From Heterobilharzia americana (taxonomy: Eukaryota; Platyhelminthes; Trematoda; Strigeidida; Schistosomatidae): 64,000 bases of DNA. The stretch spans positions 157,021,276 to 157,085,275 of the forward strand of contig OX104127.1 of NCBI GenBank assembly GCA_944470555.2, written 5' to 3'. The notes beneath the pieces were generated by a model, which saw only the letters and a program-made list of their open reading frames with translations, searched no databases and was not told the DNA's origin. Positions 47,630 to 64,000 of the stretch are shown here, in pieces; position 1 is the stretch's first letter; each line of letters begins with the position of its first letter. The position numbers and the translations under genes were made by a program.

Positions 47630-48430
47630 ATCCACTAGCAGATATTAACAGTTGAACAACGTTTATACTGCTATTATTACTCCGAAACTTTCACATCAAA
47701 CAATTACAACGATGGCCAAACCTAGTAAACGTATATGTTCAGTTAGGAGACTTATGCCAAATTCTAGTCAGCTGGCCAAAAGGCATAAGTCGTTGATCGA
47801 TTTAAAAACTCCCACATGATAACGCGGAAAGTGGGCCTGCTACTGATCTCACGAGTGAGCGAATAGGCCAAAAAGTAGGCATAAGTCCAGTTGACTCATC
47901 CATGACCTCAAATCTTTGTCATCTCATAAGGATAAACAGTTAGGCGACAGTAGGCTGTTGACCTAGATCTCTCGAGTTCGAATGTTATCTCCCCAACGAA
48001 ACATCGTGGTGCTGACATAAATAAGGCCGTCATGAACGAAAAGCTCGATAACCTAGCTCTATCCGCTGACAGCCCTACCCACAACTGTCTCTCCATTGAG
48101 ACTCATTCAAGCAATAATGAGCCTATGAACTCACATAAAAATATTTTCGCCTCAAAAACCAATATTTCGTCTTTTACACAACCTAAGTTGAAACCAGTAG
48201 ATTGACTGAAAATGTCTCCGCGTCATGCTTTCTCTGAGTCTAAGACGACCGATATTCCAACTGCATGTACATCAGCGCATCCCTGGTGTAATGTGTGCAC
48301 GAACTCCAACAAGCCGAAGTTAGTTGGTAAACATAAACCACCACCGCCAGTAATTGACCGCATTTCTCACAACTCTGACCAAATTGCCCCACTAGGAACC
48401 CAACAGACAAATAATAATGCCTTGTGAACA
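47630..48430 (+). pseudogene. CR1-like ORF1, decayed copy
   Basis: The frame opening MAKPSKRICSVRRLMPNSSQ at 47712 corresponds to MVHPNKRICAIYTPKPNPSA of the intact ORF1 and is preceded by a 5' region. Stops follow soon. A later frame (48212-48427: HPWCNVCTNSNKPKLVGKHK) has no clear counterpart. Opposite orientation to the intact element. Confidence 0.6.
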
Positions 48431-49380
48431 AACTAAACTGTGTGTAATAGTATAAAATCCAAAGTTTCACAGTCCATAGCGTGCGTTTTGGGGTAGTTGG
48501 TGTTAAAACCTATGTGGAACTGCCAGCACACATGTATACGATATTCGTGAAATGGAATTAGCTTGGGAAGGCTTATTTAGGGAACGGTGCAAAGCTTGTT
48601 TTAGTTTCGTTTTGCCCCCTAGTTTTTGTCAACTTTTCTCAGTGTTCATACGAAATGCTGAATACTTCTACTTCCAGTTAACCTCTCTATAGATGCATTC
48701 AATTCTCTCTCCCTATTTGATCGAAGAGTTGCATACAGGAATCTTCGTGTCCACTGTGTTTAAAGTGAAGTGTATGTCATAACTGTAAACTGAACTTGAG
48801 GTGTTTTGCTTACTTTGAGATTAAAACCACTGGGAATGGGAGCATAAAATCTTCTTAAGAGGGAAGATACAGATTTTCTGGTCAAGTAAGAGAGACCTAC
48901 ATTTTATTTTACTGGATATTACATAAATGTTCACACATGGAATAAAATCCAAGTTTATGAATGATTCGTGATGGACATTCTATCCCAATATTCTTTGGTC
49001 ACTGTATACTCCACCTCCCCATCCTCATGCCTCACAGTAACATTGGACGTGTAGTATAGGCGCTATGGTTCGGTCACTTTTAGTTGAATGTTGTAATCCC
49101 CTTGAGCTCAAGTAATTCTCGCATCTTGAACGTTTTATAACATCTTCTAGTCTTTCCCAGAATGTAATTAACTAACAAAATCATTTTAGCAAGTCAGTGA
49201 TTAACTTAACTTGATACATATGATTGTCATTAGATTTGGTCAATAACATCAATGTCTCTTTACAATCTTTCTATATCCCTGAATAGACAATAAGCTAGAA
49301 AAACCTACTGAAAATATGTGAAGTGTACATTTGAAATGCGTATACAAAAATCTATAAGAAACAACAGTCATCAGGAAGGT
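48431..49380. other. Unassigned, 3' flank of OXA1L
   Basis: No gene or repeat recognised. Confidence 0.4.
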
Positions 49381-49383
49381 TAG

Positions 49384-49389
49384 TTTATT
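49384..49389 (-). terminator. Candidate OXA1L poly(A) signal
   Basis: AATAAA on the - strand, about 65 bases after the OXA1L-type stop codon. Confidence 0.5.
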
Positions 49390-49454
49390 ATTGGAAATTC
49401 ACGAGTATCGACATCCAACTACACTTAATTTACTGCCTCCTTATCGTACGTGCA

Positions 49455-63467
<14,013 letters not shown>

Positions 63468-63679
63468 CTAAAATAATAATAAATAAAATATAAAAAAAAC
63501 AATTAAAGTAGGACTTTTAATAATAAAAACAAATTTATAAGAATTTTTATTGAATGTTCAGTTATGACGTTTATGAATGGAGTAGTATTTTTAAATTGCC
63601 TTATACGTTGAATATCATAAAACCAATCTAAACATCAGACAAATTTAGTTACCTAAATCTTCATAATACTTTCTCATAG

Positions 63680-63925
63680 TGTAGTCGGCGTTGCTGATAA
63701 GAATGGATTTAAGTAGCATATGTTGAGAGGGTGGCAGAAATCATACGGAATTACCAGCAATAGGTAAGGATTCTGCCAAGAGAAAAACAAGGCAGTCGTA
63801 TGAAGAGCAAATCAAGAAAGAAACAGAAGAGGAAATGAAGCATATCTTGCAAATGACAGTTTTAGTGCAGGACATACTATATTTAACCACTACTGTTCCA
63901 TTTGTTGATAATAAACATTCCATCC
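63680..63925 (+). repeat. Dispersed ORF-bearing repeat, family G (copy 2)
   Basis: Same order as 31125-31370. Here the frame is continuous: EGGRNHTELPAIGKDSAKRK, then [20 protein letters not shown] and LQMTVLV, reaching NKHS. About 75 codons without a stop. No initiator ATG in this copy (ATA replaces the ATG of copy 1). Lies upstream of the first visible OXA1L exon, antisense to that gene. Confidence 0.7.
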
Positions 63926-64000
63926 TTTATATCTATCTTCTTGCTTCTTTCAGTTGACGTCGCTACTTTTAGACTTGATGGCCTGAAAAGTTCGAGGATG

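Overview
The window looks like nuclear DNA of a blood fluke (Schistosoma). It is AT-rich and intron-rich. It carries repeated tRNA-like SINEs whose 3' half is a hammerhead ribozyme, as in the schistosome Sm-alpha family, plus many decayed non-LTR and Penelope-like retroelements. The species cannot be fixed from sequence alone. Only a few kilobases are host coding sequence.

Host genes. (1) A MOCS3/UBA4-type gene (ubiquitin-like E1 domain plus rhodanese domain, for tRNA thiolation and molybdopterin synthesis). Its E1-domain exons lie on the + strand at 2.2-8.2 kb. Its rhodanese-domain exons lie on the - strand at 21.6-17.0 kb, so the gene is broken by an inversion or a misassembly. A 69-base N gap (9655-9723) lies between the halves. 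(2) A complete four-exon SEC22-type R-SNARE on the - strand, 31512 to 26254, with clean splice phases and a 215-residue product. (3) The 3' three exons of a mitochondrial OXA1L-type insertase on the - strand, 63467 to 49455, with the 5' end beyond the window.

Layout. 0.2-9.6 kb: Sm-alpha-type SINEs, RTE-like fragments and the MOCS3 E1 exons. 9.7-16.9 kb: after the gap, a Penelope-like remnant, a long decayed RTE-like copy with a large GGCT tract, and a Penelope-like inverted pair. 17-26 kb: rhodanese exons of MOCS3, a head-to-head pair of hammerhead SINEs, RTE-like copies on the - strand, tRNA-like repeats and a second RT family (here family 2). 26-31.5 kb: SEC22. 32-48.5 kb: an intergenic block filled with CR1-like elements. 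One of these keeps an uninterrupted 968-codon endonuclease/reverse-transcriptase ORF and is flanked by an inverted repeat 7.5 kb apart. 49-64 kb: OXA1L, with introns full of retroelement debris and long tetranucleotide tracts.

The host genes share no pathway. What ties the window together is retroelement activity: it supplies introns with ribozyme SINEs, seeds microsatellites inside RT-derived sequence, and makes inverted repeats that could promote inversions such as the one that appears to split MOCS3. All calls come from reading the sequence; no database search was run. Family names for repeats are by resemblance.
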